From Daejeonella rubra (GTDB lineage: Bacteria; Bacteroidota; Bacteroidia; Sphingobacteriales; Sphingobacteriaceae): DNA of 64,000 bases. The notes beneath the pieces were generated by a model. The model searched no databases, was not told where the DNA came from, and was given only the letters and a program-made list of their open reading frames with translations. Both the position numbers and the translations under genes were made by a program. This document shows positions 53,055-61,097 of the stretch, piece after piece. The DNA is taken from positions 62,001-126,000 of the forward strand of contig NZ_FNHH01000003.1 of assembly GCF_900103545.1 (NCBI RefSeq), written 5' to 3'. Every line of letters starts with the position of its first letter. The stretch's first letter is position 1.

Positions 53055-53188
53055 TTCTTTGCCTAATTAATATAAAAGTTTCTAATGTATTAGAAGGTGA
53101 TGATGCATTATAACTTTTTTATATCTATTGATACTGAATTAGTGCTGAGAGTCACTCCTTTTTATGATTCTAGTCATAATATGTAGTG

Positions 53189-53260
53189 ACTAATAATTTT
53201 ACATTTACTAATAATTTTTACATTTACTAATAATTTTTACATTTAATAATAATTTTTACT
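53189..53260. repeat. 19-bp tandem repeat, nearly four copies
   Basis: The unit ACTAATAATTTTTACATTT appears at 53189-53206 (one base shorter), 53207-53225 and 53226-53244, with a partial, changed copy (AATAATAATTTTTACT) to 53260. It ends 3 bp before the GTG start of the second HYC_CC_PP gene and therefore lies in its leader or promoter. Confidence 0.85.
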
Positions 53261-53263
53261 CTT

Positions 53264-53656
53264 GTGAAGAACTTTGCTGTTTTCATATTAGCTCTTTTAT
53301 ACATCACCACATCTTCTGGTGCAATGATAAACATGCACTATTGCATGGGAAAATTGACTGATTGGAGCATATCAAAAAGCAAAGATGTCGCTTGCTCTAA
53401 TTGCGGCATGAAAGAAAGCGAAAGTAATGGCTGCTGCAAAGACCAACAACAGTTTCTTAAAATTGATAAAGATCAGAAAACTCCCAATACGTCTTATCAA
53501 TTACCACAGTTTGCATCTAATGCTCTAATCCACAATTCTTTTGAATTAAGTGCTATATATGTTCCTTCATTAATGGAAGGAGACCCACTTGTAAAAGCAC
53601 CTCCCCGAGTTCAAAATTTGCCTCTTTTTATTCGTAACTGCGTCTACAGGATATAA
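53264..53656 (+). CDS. HYC_CC_PP family small exported protein, copy 2
   Basis: 130 aa, starting with GTG at 53264 (MKNFAVFILALLYITTSSGA, signal peptide); no ATG gives a complete signal peptide. Family marks: NMHYCMGKL near residue 25, CSNCGMKESESNGCCKDQ near 45-64, and APPRVQNLPLFIRNCVYRI at the end. Same length as copy 1. It precedes the second split-permease cluster. Exported copper-binding role inferred. Confidence 0.87.
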   Translation: MKNFAVFILALLYITTSSGAMINMHYCMGKLTDWSISKSKDVACSNCGMKESESNGCCKDQQQFLKIDKDQKTPNTSYQLPQFASNALIHNSFELSAIYVPSLMEGDPLVKAPPRVQNLPLFIRNCVYRI

Positions 53657-54063
53657 TTCTTGCGGCTATAGCAGAAAAGGGGAGGAATTTAGGTTTTTAG
53701 ATAATAACAAATTCAAGATACTTAATCCAGCCGACGGATTAATTATTTATGTCTACAAGCATTCGCCCCACTCCCCCAAAGAAACTGCAAAATATTCTCC
53801 AATGTACTGTTCAGTCCAGATGGATTTTCTACACCACAGTCTCTGCCTAAAACAACAATTAAAACAGCATTTCTGTGATTATGATCCGCTTTATAAAACG
53901 TATAAAGCTGAACTGGATAATTAATAATGAATAAAGCCCTCTGAGACCAGGCGATTTTAAAAAATTAGATCGCAACAACCCTTTATAATTTCAATAAATA
54001 TAAAATGCTTTCGCGAATAGCCATTCAGGTACATGCTTACATCAAACATTAAATGCAGATGAA
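53657..54063. other. Intergenic region before the second permease cluster
   Basis: About 400 bp. The only ATG frame of note (53749 on, beginning MSTSIRPTPPKKLQNI) stops after 33 codons and matches nothing I know. In cluster 1 the same interval holds the HMA relic and an HMBD lipoprotein; I find no trace of either here. Confidence 0.5.
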
Positions 54064-55344
54064 ATGATCGAAAAAATTATTACCTGGTCAATTAATAACC
54101 GGTTTTTTGTGTGGTTAGGGATAGTTATGATCGCCATAGGCGGATTCTATTCCATTAAAAACATGCCAGTGGATGCAATTCCTGATCTTTCTGAAAATCA
54201 GGTAATCGTTTACACAGAGTATATGGGCCGTAATCCCAAGATCATGGAAGACCAGATAACATATCCACTGGTTTCCAATTTACAGGGCATACCCAAAATA
54301 AAATCTATCCGGGCTGCTTCCATGTTTGGTATGAGCTTCATTTTTGTCGTGTTTGATGATGGTGTTGATGAGTACTGGGCCCGTACCCGAGTTCTTGAGC
54401 GACTAAATTATGCGCAGCGATTTTTGCCGCAAGGTGTTACCCCTACTCTGGGACCGGATGGAACTGGCTTAGGCCATGTATTTTGGTATACATTAGATGG
54501 AGATGGTTATAATCTTGGAGAGTTGCGGGCATTACAGGACTGGTATGTAAAGTTTGCACTTCAGAATGTGGATGGAGTAAGTGAAGTTGCCTCTTTTGGA
54601 GGATTTCAAAAGCTATACCAGGTAACCATTGATCCTCACAAGCTAATCTATTATGGGGTACCTTTAATGGATATTACCCGAGCTGTAACTGCAAATAACC
54701 GGGATGTGGGCGGAAGTCTTTACGAAATGAATTCCACCGGATACCTGATCCGGGGACAAGGTTATATAACCGGCCTTGAAGATATAAGAGATATTTCCAT
54801 TGGTACATATAAATCAATACCTGTTGTGCTCAGTGATGTGGCCGATGTTCAAATGTCAGCTGATTTAAGATTAGGTATAGTGGATGAAAATGGTGAAGGT
54901 GAGGTAGTAGGCGGCATTGTAGTCATGCGTTTTGGCGAAAATGCAAAAGATGTGATAGAGCGGACTAAAGTAAAGATGCAGGAGGTAGAAAAAGGCTTAC
55001 CGGCCGGTGTAAAATTCAAAGCTGCGTATGATCGAAGTGATTTGATTCTGGCATCTATTGATACATTGACCGAATCGTTATGGCAAATGATTGTGATCGT
55101 TTCCATTGTAGTAATTATTTTCTTATTCAGTATCCGTAGTGGTTTGATTGCCATTGCCTGCATCCTTTTATCTGTACTTATAGGATTTATCCTGATGCAA
55201 TTTTTTGGGGTAACCTCAAACATCATGTCACTGGGTGGAATTGCTCTTGCTATCGGCGATGTAGTTGACCCTGGGATAGTAATGGCTGAGAATGCCTACC
55301 GTTCTCTGACTAACCGTGTTTTAAAACCTCAAACTGAAGATTAG
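54064..55344 (+). CDS. cusA: CusA-type RND permease, N-terminal half (split), copy 2
   Basis: 426 aa (MIEKIITWSINNRFFVWLG). Same content as 44709-46013: TM1, porter part with GMSFIFVVFDDGVDEYWART and GGFQKLYQV, TM2-TM4, ending after AIGDVVDPGIVMAENAYRS with the tail RVLKPQTED and TAG at 55342-55344. The TM4 relay Asp is retained, but the neighbourhood differs (GDVVDPG versus GVIVDNG). The C-half starts 1 nt later in the +1 frame. Confidence 0.9.
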   Translation: MIEKIITWSINNRFFVWLGIVMIAIGGFYSIKNMPVDAIPDLSENQVIVYTEYMGRNPKIMEDQITYPLVSNLQGIPKIKSIRAASMFGMSFIFVVFDDGVDEYWARTRVLERLNYAQRFLPQGVTPTLGPDGTGLGHVFWYTLDGDGYNLGELRALQDWYVKFALQNVDGVSEVASFGGFQKLYQVTIDPHKLIYYGVPLMDITRAVTANNRDVGGSLYEMNSTGYLIRGQGYITGLEDIRDISIGTYKSIPVVLSDVADVQMSADLRLGIVDENGEGEVVGGIVVMRFGENAKDVIERTKVKMQEVEKGLPAGVKFKAAYDRSDLILASIDTLTESLWQMIVIVSIVVIIFLFSIRSGLIAIACILLSVLIGFILMQFFGVTSNIMSLGGIALAIGDVVDPGIVMAENAYRSLTNRVLKPQTED

Positions 55345-55345
55345 T

Positions 55346-57292
55346 ATGTCAGTAGATAAAAACAAAAAAGTAAAAGAGCGGATCGGCAATACAAATGAAA
55401 TTTCCGATGAAGAACGTGTGGAAATAATTAGGGAATCTTCAAAAATGATAGGGCGCTCTGTGTTCTTTTCAGTCCTCATAATGATTATTTCATTCGCACC
55501 AATTCTATTTCTTACCGGGCAGGAATTTAAAATGTTTAGCCCCCTTGTTCTGACCAAAACTTTTTCACTTATTGGCGCCGCTATCCTTGCAATTACTGTT
55601 GCTCCAATGTTAACAAGGACGTTCATGAAAGGGAAGCTTATACCGGAAAGCCGTAACCCTGTCTCCAACCTATTTATCACCCTTTATAAACCCGTTGCCC
55701 GTTTTTGTCTTAACTGGCGCAAAACTATTTTAGCTGCATGCCTGGCGCTGGTGATTGGAAGTATTCCATTAGTAACTAACCTGGGGTCAGAATTTATGCC
55801 CCCTCTCGATGAAGGTTCTTTACTTTTCATGCCTGTAACACTTCCTGATGTTTCCAATTCCGAAGCCAAAAGAATTATTCAGTTACAGGATAAAATTATT
55901 AAGAGTTTCCCGGAGGTGGAGAATGTACTAGGAAAAGCAGGTAGGGCCAATACAGCTACTGATAACTCACCGATAAGCATGATTGAGACAATAGTCATAT
56001 TAAAACCAAAGGATCAGTGGCGTAAGGGAATGACCAAAGCAAAGCTGATTTCAGAAATGAATGAAAGAGTTCAAATACCTGGTGTCAGTGTTGGATGGAC
56101 CATGCCTATAATAAATCGGATAAACATGCTATCTACCGGTATCCGGACAGATGTAGGGATAAAAATATACGGCAAAAACCTCGATAGCATATACAATCTT
56201 AGCCGCCAGGTCGAAAGCACTATTAAAGGAATAGAAGGTTTGGCAGATTTGTATGTAGAGCAACTTACGGGAGGCAAATATCTCGATATAAAAATTCGCA
56301 GGCGTGACATAGCCCGCTATGGCCTCAACGTAGATGATGTAAATATGGTCATTGAGAGCGCCCTCGGTGGGATGATCCTGACCACAACCGTAGAGGGAAG
56401 GGAGCGCTTTAATGTAAACCTTCGGTTAGCGCAGGAATACCGCAACGATATTAATGAAATTGAACGAATCCCAATTCAAACCATGAATTATGGAGTAGTT
56501 CCCATTTCAGCAGTTGCTGATGTAAAAATTACAGAAGGCCCGCCTATGATAAGTTCTGAAAACGCTATGTTGAGAGGCACCGTGCTTTTTAACGTCCGCG
56601 GAAGGGATATGGGAAGTGTAGTAAAAGATGCCAAAGAACGGATCGATGAGGCCTTTAAAAAGCTGCCACAAGGTTATTATATCGAATGGAGTGGACAGTA
56701 TGAAAATCAGGTGCGGGCCAACCAACGTTTAAGCATCATCATACCCATCGTTTTTCTGATTATAGCTTTTATCTTATTTATTACTTTTCATTCCTATAAG
56801 GCTGTACTCATGGTCTTTGTGAGTATTCCCGTGGCTCTTATCGGGGGTGTCTACTCTTTATACTTTTACAATGTCAATTTCTCTGTGGCAGTTGCTGTTG
56901 GTTTTATTGCCCTCTTTGGTGTGGCCGTAAGTACCGGTGTACTCATGATCTCTTATCTCAATGATACCGTTAAAAAATTGGTGCAGGAAAAAGGGAACAA
57001 TCCACAAGCTATCAGTCTTCCGGCGCTTAAGGAAGCTATTTTGTTTGGGGCCACCCAAAGAGTGCGGCCACTCCTCATGACTGTTCTGGCGAATATCCTG
57101 GGTTTGATACCCGTGCTGGTATCAACAGGCACAGGTAGTGACGTAATGAAACCCATAACCATTCCCTTTGTATTTGGGTTGATTACGGCAACTCTTTTTG
57201 TATTGATAGTACTGCCGGTCATTTTCAATCTGGTAAAAGAGTGGGAATTAAAAAAGGCTGGAAAGCTCGAGATTATGGAAATAAGTCAATAA
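55346..57292 (+). CDS. CusA-type RND permease, C-terminal half (split), copy 2
   Basis: 648 aa (MSVDKNKKVKERIGNTNEIS), a charged start of about 25 residues, then DEERVEIIRESSKMIGRSVF joining TM5. TM5-TM12 and the second porter domain follow, with NRINMLSTGIRTDVGIKIYG as in copy 1, pointing to Cu/Ag specificity. The ATG follows the TAG of the N-half by one base (TAGTATG), so reinitiation is likely. In its own frame a stop lies about 27 bp upstream, so it cannot start much earlier. Confidence 0.9.
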   Translation: MSVDKNKKVKERIGNTNEISDEERVEIIRESSKMIGRSVFFSVLIMIISFAPILFLTGQEFKMFSPLVLTKTFSLIGAAILAITVAPMLTRTFMKGKLIPESRNPVSNLFITLYKPVARFCLNWRKTILAACLALVIGSIPLVTNLGSEFMPPLDEGSLLFMPVTLPDVSNSEAKRIIQLQDKIIKSFPEVENVLGKAGRANTATDNSPISMIETIVILKPKDQWRKGMTKAKLISEMNERVQIPGVSVGWTMPIINRINMLSTGIRTDVGIKIYGKNLDSIYNLSRQVESTIKGIEGLADLYVEQLTGGKYLDIKIRRRDIARYGLNVDDVNMVIESALGGMILTTTVEGRERFNVNLRLAQEYRNDINEIERIPIQTMNYGVVPISAVADVKITEGPPMISSENAMLRGTVLFNVRGRDMGSVVKDAKERIDEAFKKLPQGYYIEWSGQYENQVRANQRLSIIIPIVFLIIAFILFITFHSYKAVLMVFVSIPVALIGGVYSLYFYNVNFSVAVAVGFIALFGVAVSTGVLMISYLNDTVKKLVQEKGNNPQAISLPALKEAILFGATQRVRPLLMTVLANILGLIPVLVSTGTGSDVMKPITIPFVFGLITATLFVLIVLPVIFNLVKEWELKKAGKLEIMEISQ

Positions 57293-57303
57293 AGACCTCT
57301 AAC

Positions 57304-58566
57304 ATGAAAGTAAAAACTATAATAGCACTATTTCTAAACCTGCTGGTTACGGGTAGTACCATCAAAGCACAGGATACAGTTGCTCTTTCTCTGCCCAATA
57401 TATTCAAAGAGGTTGATGAATCCTATCCGCTACTACGAGTTTATCAAAACCGGATCAGCAGTATAAGAGCGCTTGCCGAAGGTGCCCGGAGTTGGATGCC
57501 GCCCACTGTTTCGGTAGCAATTGACAAGTTTCCCTATCAGTTAAGTATGATCAGGGAAAAATCTGCTATGAACCAGGCGGGCATCATGTTTTCAGCTCAA
57601 CAAATGATTCCAAACGCTGCCAAGCTCAATGCAAAAAGAGACTTTATTCTTTCACAGCAGGACATATCCAGCAATGAAGCCGAATGGGAAAAGAATGTTC
57701 TTCATTATGCCGCCCGGCTTTATTACTATCGCCGTTTCACTGCTGAAAGGAAAATAAAGCTGGTGCATGATTATGAAGGGCTATTAAAGATGCTTGTCAA
57801 AACAGCAAGGGATAAATATGTTTACAACCAGTCAGACCTGCCTTCCATCTTTAAAGCTGAAGCTTCTCTTAGTGAGTTGAAAAATATGGAAACCATGTTG
57901 CTTTCACAGGTTGCCGAAAGTACTATCGGGATTAATACTCTATTGAGCAGGGATGTGAATACGCCGTTTGTGATTGATTCGCTTTTACAACCAACAGATT
58001 ATCAGGCCGATTTTGTGAATACCGATGATACTACGTTTTTTAATCGTAGCGATATTCTTGCAACTGAAAGCCGGATACGTTCCATGAAAAGCAGCCTTCG
58101 GTTGGCTGCCACAGGTTCTAAGCCTGACTTTGGCATCCAGTTCTCTCACGGGCAGATGTTTGGTATGCCTAACCAATTTTCCCTAATGGGCATGGTTACG
58201 ATCCCCATTGTTCCCTGGTCGTCGCGAATGTATAAGTCCGAAGTTCGTTCCATGAATTTCGATATTGAAGCCATGCAAAACGAACGATCAACCATGCGTT
58301 TAATGACGAGGCAAATGATCCGCGAAAAAATCACTATGCTCAACTTTGAGAACCAGCAGCTGAGAAATTTCGATATCAGCATTTTACCCGCTTACCGAAA
58401 AAATCTTGAAAGTAACCTGCTCGCCTATCGTCAGAACACCGGTAATTTTTTTGTGTTACTGGATGCCTGGAACATGCTGCTGATGAAAGAAATGGAACGC
58501 ATTGATAAACTCGCGCAGGTGTTTGCCATTCAATCAGAATACGAATACCAGCGGGAAAAAAAATAA
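57304..58566 (+). CDS. cusC: TolC-family outer-membrane channel (CusC-like), copy 2
   Basis: 420 aa from Met 57304 (MKVKTIIALFLNLLVTGSTI, signal peptide ending KAQ); the longer in-frame frame overlaps the permease. Outer-membrane-factor pattern: LSLPNIFKEVDESYPLLRVY, then ARDKYVYNQSDLPSIFKAE, and AYRQNTGNFFVLLDAWNML. It is homologous to 47936-49186, with the shared segment SLMGM followed by a PWSSRMYKSEVRSMNF-type stretch. Confidence 0.9.
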   Translation: MKVKTIIALFLNLLVTGSTIKAQDTVALSLPNIFKEVDESYPLLRVYQNRISSIRALAEGARSWMPPTVSVAIDKFPYQLSMIREKSAMNQAGIMFSAQQMIPNAAKLNAKRDFILSQQDISSNEAEWEKNVLHYAARLYYYRRFTAERKIKLVHDYEGLLKMLVKTARDKYVYNQSDLPSIFKAEASLSELKNMETMLLSQVAESTIGINTLLSRDVNTPFVIDSLLQPTDYQADFVNTDDTTFFNRSDILATESRIRSMKSSLRLAATGSKPDFGIQFSHGQMFGMPNQFSLMGMVTIPIVPWSSRMYKSEVRSMNFDIEAMQNERSTMRLMTRQMIREKITMLNFENQQLRNFDISILPAYRKNLESNLLAYRQNTGNFFVLLDAWNMLLMKEMERIDKLAQVFAIQSEYEYQREKK

Positions 58567-58569
58567 GTC

Positions 58570-59907
58570 ATGAAAAAAAATATTCTATATACGATCAGGC
58601 AGTATTCAATTGCTGCATCTGGTTTCATCATGTTGCTGCTTTTGGCTTCCTGTAGTTCCAACGGGAATCAACAGGAACATACAGGAAACCATGCAACTGA
58701 AACCGATACTGTGGTCGGAATGAATAAAAATTCAAAGATGGAAGACCATTCTAATATGGACCATTCAAATGAAAAAGCCAAAGAGCATCAACAAATGGAT
58801 ATGCAGCCAGCCCGGGATACACTGGATGAACTTTACCTGAGTGCGCTGCCCGCCAATCAAAGCGTTATTTCAAAACAATCGGCCGTACCTGTGAAAGACA
58901 GTATCCAGCAGTTTACAATTACCGGACAAGGTTACATCACGTTCGACCCAAGGAGGAACCGGAAAATTTCTGTGCGCATCGGCGGACGCATTGAACGCCT
59001 TTACGTAAAATACAATTATCAGTATGTACGTAAAGGAGAAAAGATAATGGAAATATATAGCCCTGACTTAAACACATATATTTCCGAATACATTTTTATA
59101 CGCCAGAAAAGCAATGACCTGGACCTGATGAAAAAAGCAAAGCAAAAGTTATTGCTTCTTGGTCTTTCGAATGCTCAGATTGCCCAAATTGATAAAAACC
59201 CTGCTGCGCCCTTTACCATATCCATTTACAGCCCTTTTGAAGGCTATGTACTATTTAATCCATCGGCTGCCAGTAGTGGTATGACTTCCTCTGGTAGCCA
59301 GGGGGGTATGGGTGGTGGAATGAATGGCGGAGCGGGCGCATTCACAGGTAATGCCAGTACTTCGTTAGACGATAATTCTATCAGGGAAGGAATGTATGTC
59401 AGTAAAGACCAAACGGTATTTTGGATTAATGATTTCCAAACGGTATTGGGCATCGTAGCCTTTTCACATGAAAACGAAAAGATAGCTAAACCCGGATTAG
59501 AAGTTGTAGTAAAAAGTGAACTTTTTCCGGGCCAGACCCTTCGGTCAGTTGTCCGGATGGTAGAGCCGGTTTACAGGGGTGCTCAGAAGTTTACACAAGC
59601 CCGCCTATATTTTTCCAACCCAAATCGAAAGCTCAAACAAAACTCTCTCATCAGGGCCAGTGCTTTAGTTAATTCGGGCTCTCTGATTGTTCCTGCAAGC
59701 AGTGTTTATCATGTGGGAAGCACCGCAATCGTTTGGGTCTTAAAAACAAAAACTAAAGATGGGAGCAACGTTTTTCAGGCAAGAGCAATAAGAACCGGCA
59801 ACCGAAGTAACGAATACATTGAAGTATTAAAAGGATTGAACAGTAGCGAATTTGTTGCTAAAGATGCTGGCTACCTGGCAGATAGTGAAACCATAATACA
59901 ATATTAA
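58570..59907 (+). CDS. cusB: CusB-like adaptor with Met/His-rich start and Gly/Met insert, copy 2A
   Basis: 445 aa. Lipobox LLASCSSN. In place of the HMBD module it has a Met/His-rich stretch (MEDHSNMDHSNEKAKEHQQM, then MQPARD). Adaptor domains follow (IGGRIERLYVKYNYQYV, IYSPFEGYVLFN). An insert rich in Gly, Ser and Met (SGSQGGMGGGMNGGAGAF) lies near 235-265, at the same place as in copy 1A. It starts 3 bp after the channel gene. Confidence 0.9.
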   Translation: MKKNILYTIRQYSIAASGFIMLLLLASCSSNGNQQEHTGNHATETDTVVGMNKNSKMEDHSNMDHSNEKAKEHQQMDMQPARDTLDELYLSALPANQSVISKQSAVPVKDSIQQFTITGQGYITFDPRRNRKISVRIGGRIERLYVKYNYQYVRKGEKIMEIYSPDLNTYISEYIFIRQKSNDLDLMKKAKQKLLLLGLSNAQIAQIDKNPAAPFTISIYSPFEGYVLFNPSAASSGMTSSGSQGGMGGGMNGGAGAFTGNASTSLDDNSIREGMYVSKDQTVFWINDFQTVLGIVAFSHENEKIAKPGLEVVVKSELFPGQTLRSVVRMVEPVYRGAQKFTQARLYFSNPNRKLKQNSLIRASALVNSGSLIVPASSVYHVGSTAIVWVLKTKTKDGSNVFQARAIRTGNRSNEYIEVLKGLNSSEFVAKDAGYLADSETIIQY

Positions 59908-59910
59908 ATT

Positions 59911-61059
59911 ATGAAACGGAACAATATAATAATCATAGCGATTGGGGTGATGGTTTTGTGGGGAATATTTTTAACGGCTGCATGTACGAATGACAAAAAG
60001 GTGGCTGAGCAGGAGGAACATACAGAGGCACATGCCGCTCCTGACTCCTCTGGTAAAGAGATCTTATCTCTTACCGACCAGGATGAAAGGCATGCAAATA
60101 TTAGGATTGATACCGTCAGGACAAAATCAATGGCGGAATTTTCTACGGTATTGGGAACTGCTAATTTTGATCAACGAAAACTCACTGTAATTACTTCGCG
60201 GATTCGTGGCAGGCTTGATAAATTATTTGTAAGAAATCCGCAGCAATACGTAAGGGAAGGAGAGCCAATTTATGCCATTTATAGTGAGGAACTCATAGCA
60301 TACGAAAATGAATTGCTGACTGCCATTCAAATGAAAGCGAACCCGAGTGATTTAAAGGTATCATTTGACCAGCTTATTGAGGCAGCCAGGAAAAAATTGT
60401 TTCTGCTGGGACTAACCAACTTTCAAATTGAGCAAATAGAGAAATCTGGTGTTGCCTCAGCCCTGGTTACCTTTTACAGCCCGGTTTCCGGCACCTTAAC
60501 GGACTTGCCTGTAAGCGAAGGGCAATATGTGGAGGAAGGTACAGCCATGTTCAGTATTGCTGATATGTCGCGACTTTGGATAGAGGCCCAAATGTATGTT
60601 AATGAATTGAAGTGGTTAGATGGCGGGGCAGCCATACAGGCAGAATTTGACGCGTTGCCAGGAGAAATATTTACGGTTGTGCCGGTATTTGATAACCCAA
60701 GCTTAGAAGCAGACAGTAAAATAAGCCTCGTGAGATTTCAGGTCGAAAATCCTACTAATAAATTGAGGCCTGGAATGATGGCATATATCAGCATCAAAAG
60801 GAATGAGAAAAAGACTATGGTGATTCCAAAGAGCTCGATAGTGGTTGGCGAAATGATTTCTGCCTGGGTAAAGACCGCAAAAGGAACGTACGAAAACCGG
60901 ATGATCCAGTTGGGCATTCAGAATAAAAAAGAAGTAGAAGTGCTTAGCGGTTTAAAAGAAGGCGAATTAATAGTAACCAATGGCGCTTACTTGCTCAACA
61001 GTGAGTTAATACTAAAAAAAGGAACTGGAATGCCGGGCATGGAAGGAATGGATATGTAG
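59911..61059 (+). CDS. CusB-like adaptor, copy 2B
   Basis: 382 aa. Lipobox LTAACTND, short His/Glu-rich linker (EEHTEAHAAPDSSG), then a full adaptor fold (SRIRGRLDKLFVRNPQQYVR, VSEGQYVEEGTAMFSIADM). There is no HMBD module and no Gly/Met insert. The C-terminus is Met-rich (GTGMPGMEGMDM), as in copper-binding tails. It is the counterpart of 50522-51730 and begins 3 bp after the first adaptor. Confidence 0.9.
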   Translation: MKRNNIIIIAIGVMVLWGIFLTAACTNDKKVAEQEEHTEAHAAPDSSGKEILSLTDQDERHANIRIDTVRTKSMAEFSTVLGTANFDQRKLTVITSRIRGRLDKLFVRNPQQYVREGEPIYAIYSEELIAYENELLTAIQMKANPSDLKVSFDQLIEAARKKLFLLGLTNFQIEQIEKSGVASALVTFYSPVSGTLTDLPVSEGQYVEEGTAMFSIADMSRLWIEAQMYVNELKWLDGGAAIQAEFDALPGEIFTVVPVFDNPSLEADSKISLVRFQVENPTNKLRPGMMAYISIKRNEKKTMVIPKSSIVVGEMISAWVKTAKGTYENRMIQLGIQNKKEVEVLSGLKEGELIVTNGAYLLNSELILKKGTGMPGMEGMDM

Positions 61060-61097
61060 GGATTAATAGTCTCTAATCAATCAGCTAGCATAATATT

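Noticed and set aside
53749..53850. 33-codon ORF upstream of the second permease cluster
   Set aside because: No family resemblance and no signal peptide; stops early.
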